64,000 bases of DNA. Origin: DASQZK01 sp963732905. Lineage in GTDB: Bacteria > Bacteroidota > Bacteroidia > Bacteroidales > GCA-2748055. The position numbers and the translations under genes are program-made. The stretch covers positions 372,001-436,000 of the forward strand of contig CAVTBM010000008.1 in assembly GCA_963732905.1 (NCBI GenBank), written 5' to 3'. The notes under the pieces were generated by a model that ran no database searches, was not told the DNA's origin, and saw nothing but the letters and a program-made list of their open reading frames with translations. Positions 61,942-64,000 of the stretch are shown piece by piece; position 1 is the first letter of the stretch; every line of letters begins with the position of its first letter.

Positions 61942-62676
61942 TTAATTCAGATTATGCCCGGCTCCCATACCGCCATCTACGTTGATGACAGCGCCGGTAA
62001 TAAACTTGCTTTTTGCAACTGAATAAACCATTTCTGCAATATCCTGCACCTCGCCAACATGGTTCAGCAGGCGCAATCCTGCGGTCCGGTCACCATCATC
62101 AGCATGCATAGGCGTACGGATTACACCCGATGCAATAGTATTAATCCTGATGTTCCATTTGCCGAATTCGGTGGCTAACTGCATTGTGAGCGATTGTATT
62201 GCCGCCTTGGAGGCAATGGCTGCTGTTGCATGTGAGCTGCCAATCGCGTGGTTTACCATCGGTGTACTGATATTGATCACTACGCCATCATGCTGCTTCA
62301 GCATCTGCGGAATGATTGCCTGTGTGGTAAAGAAAGTGCCCTTCAGGTTTGTGTCAAGAAACCTGTCGAGATAAGCTTCATCCACTTCCAGAAATGGCTT
62401 CGTTTCAAAGATGCCTGCATTATTAACCAATACGTCCGCCGAACCAAATTTTTCAAGAGCGACTGCTAACAGTTGTTCACCGGTTTTTTTGTTGCTCACA
62501 TTGCCGGCAACCATGGCGAGATTTGAACCGGCTCCCAGTTCCCGGTAAGCCTGTTCCAGCTTTTCGGCGGTATAGGAATTGATCACCACGTTGTCGCCCT
62601 TGTCCAAAAAGTATCGGGCTATCCCTTTTCCAATGCCTGATGATGCCCCTGTAACAATGATTGTTTGCTTTTTCAT
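61942..62676 (-). CDS. SDR-family protein lacking the catalytic tyrosine
   Basis: About 244 residues. MKKQTIIVTGASSGIGKGIA (cofactor site), NNAGIFETKPF, Ser in VINISTPMV, then AAIASKAAIQSLT where the catalytic YxxxK would read Y-x-x-x-K; here the Tyr position is Ala. The Lys and the cofactor-binding end (GAVINVDGGMGAG) are kept, so it may bind NAD(P) without classic catalysis. The frame runs upstream to 62850, but those codons look non-coding and ATG 62676 fits SDR starts. Coupled to the lumazine-binding-like gene (one-base gap). Confidence 0.9.
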   Translation of the reverse strand: MKKQTIIVTGASSGIGKGIARYFLDKGDNVVINSYTAEKLEQAYRELGAGSNLAMVAGNVSNKKTGEQLLAVALEKFGSADVLVNNAGIFETKPFLEVDEAYLDRFLDTNLKGTFFTTQAIIPQMLKQHDGVVINISTPMVNHAIGSSHATAAIASKAAIQSLTMQLATEFGKWNIRINTIASGVIRTPMHADDGDRTAGLRLLNHVGEVQDIAEMVYSVAKSKFITGAVINVDGGMGAGHNLN

Positions 62677-64000
62677 GATATTGTTTTTTTGTTGGCAGAA
62701 TCTTTTCGTTTTTAAAATTGATTTTACACAACCTGAAACCATGAAGTATTGGCAATTTACCTGATTGTCCTCATTAATTATAGCTCGCCGATTTTGGAAA
62801 TATTGTTTTTTAGAGTACGAAAAGAAATAATCGGACAGCTCACTAGTCAATATGGCTACTTTAGCTAAATGAACTCTTAAGAGTCCTTAATTTCATTATG
62901 ATTGTTTTAATTAAACACGAAAACACTTTTGAAATAAAAAAGTTCGTACGTACTACCCCTATCTTCGAGGTAGCCTTAAATGCTTTATCATTTACACGGC
63001 TTGCAATTGAACAACGGTTCTTCCAAATTTCCAAAGACTGAAGATTTTTATCACTTTAGGGTAATGACCTTTCACGGTAAGATTGCCCGGAATATCCTAT
63101 CCTGACAATCCTGAAAAGGAACCTGGAGATTATGCCCTACTCCTTTTTAGTTCCAAATGCCTGATAAAGAGAAGTCCCTCTAATATCGTATATTCTTGTG
63201 GTTCGATTTTACATAACAAAGTCTTAATCATGCTTTTTGCTGTGTCGGATTCTTCCTGTACTTATGCTTCAGTAAATTGAAAGAACTTCTTTAAGAGTTA
63301 AAAAATTCAAAACCATCTCCCTTATATTATCTTCTGCAGGTAGCTTGGGATTCTGCATATTTCGGCATCCGGAAATTACCACGCACGGATAATGTGTGAA
63401 TGATGTAACTTATTCACAAAGTTGTGTAACGGTATCTGCTGTGAGTACTCATATCTTTACATGATGGAAAAATATTCGAAATATTCCAATGATTTGAACA
63501 AATACTATAATAAACAGAAAGTAATGAATACCCAACGATTCGACAGACTTCAAAGAATTAGCTTCATTGGTGTTTTGAGCTCCATTTTAGAGCTCTCCTT
63601 CATTTCCAATTCTGTGAAATCAAGATTTATCGATTATTCTGTGGGGTAAATTCTTCAGGTGTTGTAATAATGTATTGCTCCTCGTAACTGGAATTATGCT
63701 GCTCATCCGGTTAATATTCAACCGAACAATTATCAAAATAATTTTAGTCCTAAGCCATTGATTAACTTATGTTAATTCAAAACAGACAACTGTCCGAATT
63801 TCAGGAATATGCTCCTGGGTTAACAATAATAAACTCTGAAATAAATTCCAACTACTAATATTTACCGATCTGAGTTACTCCAAATCGGGTCAGCAACAGA
63901 CATGTTCAGTATGGTCGAACATAATCTGATGGGTTCGGGAAAGTGACCTGACGGAAAGTTCGATGATCCAACTGCGGATATCCTTTGGGTATATTTTTTA
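62677..64000. other. Long region without a recognisable gene
   Basis: More than 1.3 kb to the window edge. It contains the promoter region of the minus-strand SDR and a perfect 12-bp palindrome ACTCTTAAGAGT (62873-62884), with a related TTTAAGAGTT near 63290. Short open frames (for example 63422-63649) are AT-rich with no motif. A 34-codon minus-strand stretch ending near 62995 reads like a protein C-terminus but was not identified. No RNA gene or mobile element seen. Confidence 0.5.

Noticed and set aside
63422..63649. 75-codon plus-strand frame near the right end
   Set aside because: AT-rich, low-complexity translation with no homology recognised.
1..64000. CRISPR array, prophage or insertion sequence
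   Set aside because: No regularly spaced direct repeats, cas, integrase, transposase or structural phage genes were seen.

Overview
The window looks like a chromosomal segment of a member of the Bacteroidota, most likely class Bacteroidia (a Bacteroidales/Marinilabiliales-type organism). The evidence is direct: several genes are preceded by the Bacteroidota -7 promoter box TAnnTTTG (28121, 41922, 49093, 50121, 56323); Shine-Dalgarno sites are scarce; there is a TonB-dependent receptor with a carboxypeptidase-like N-terminal domain; and the ribosomal run rpmB-rpmG-DUF4295-ftsY-rimO is characteristic of the phylum. No transposase, phage gene or CRISPR array is visible. Most of the window is housekeeping DNA with a few accessory islands.

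Layout. 1-3663: the end of a secreted Thr/Pro/Lys-rich protein (minus), then a translationally coupled pair, a lone SpoIIE-type PPM phosphatase and an OLD-like ATPase with a degenerate TOPRIM-like tail. 3861-12216: sugar porter, secreted M14 peptidase, DUF1080 protein, YyaL-type thioredoxin-domain protein, AhpD-like protein, outer-membrane barrel. 12424-16619: TonB receptor followed by a LytS/LytTR two-component pair. 16626-19274: BlaR1-like M56 peptidase and BlaI-like repressor, with three palindromic operators lying on a recognisable promoter. 19470-26946: an AmmeMemoRadiSam locus holding two radical-SAM enzymes, two Memo proteins, one AMMECR1 domain (cut off by a frameshift) and a large membrane spermidine-synthase-like protein. 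One set appears exported, the other cytoplasmic.

27144-35021: msrA, typA, a cold-shock protein, a Uup-like ABC-F ATPase, a beta-CASP metallo-hydrolase and a pirin. 35223-41765: an OmpR/HAMP two-component system, a TPR protein and gyrA. 41974-50278: clpC, rimO, ftsY, three small ribosome-linked genes, cinA, an EamA transporter and tRNA-Gly(CCC). 50501-57739: msrB, then a minus-strand run sucD, Sir2, fabG, DUF6340 lipoprotein and M48 protease, a 147-bp MITE-like inverted-repeat element, and mnmE. 57740-64000 is more accessory: a SnoaL/NTF2-like gene with foreign-looking composition, three short-chain dehydrogenases, a YceI protein, a lumazine-binding-like protein, and more than 1.3 kb with no recognisable gene.

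The best candidates for new biology are the duplicated, partly exported AmmeMemoRadiSam locus with its membrane aminopropyltransferase-like partner, the phosphatase/OLD-ATPase pair, the BlaI operator-promoter and the MITE-like element. No sequence search was possible. Family assignments rest on motifs recognised by eye.
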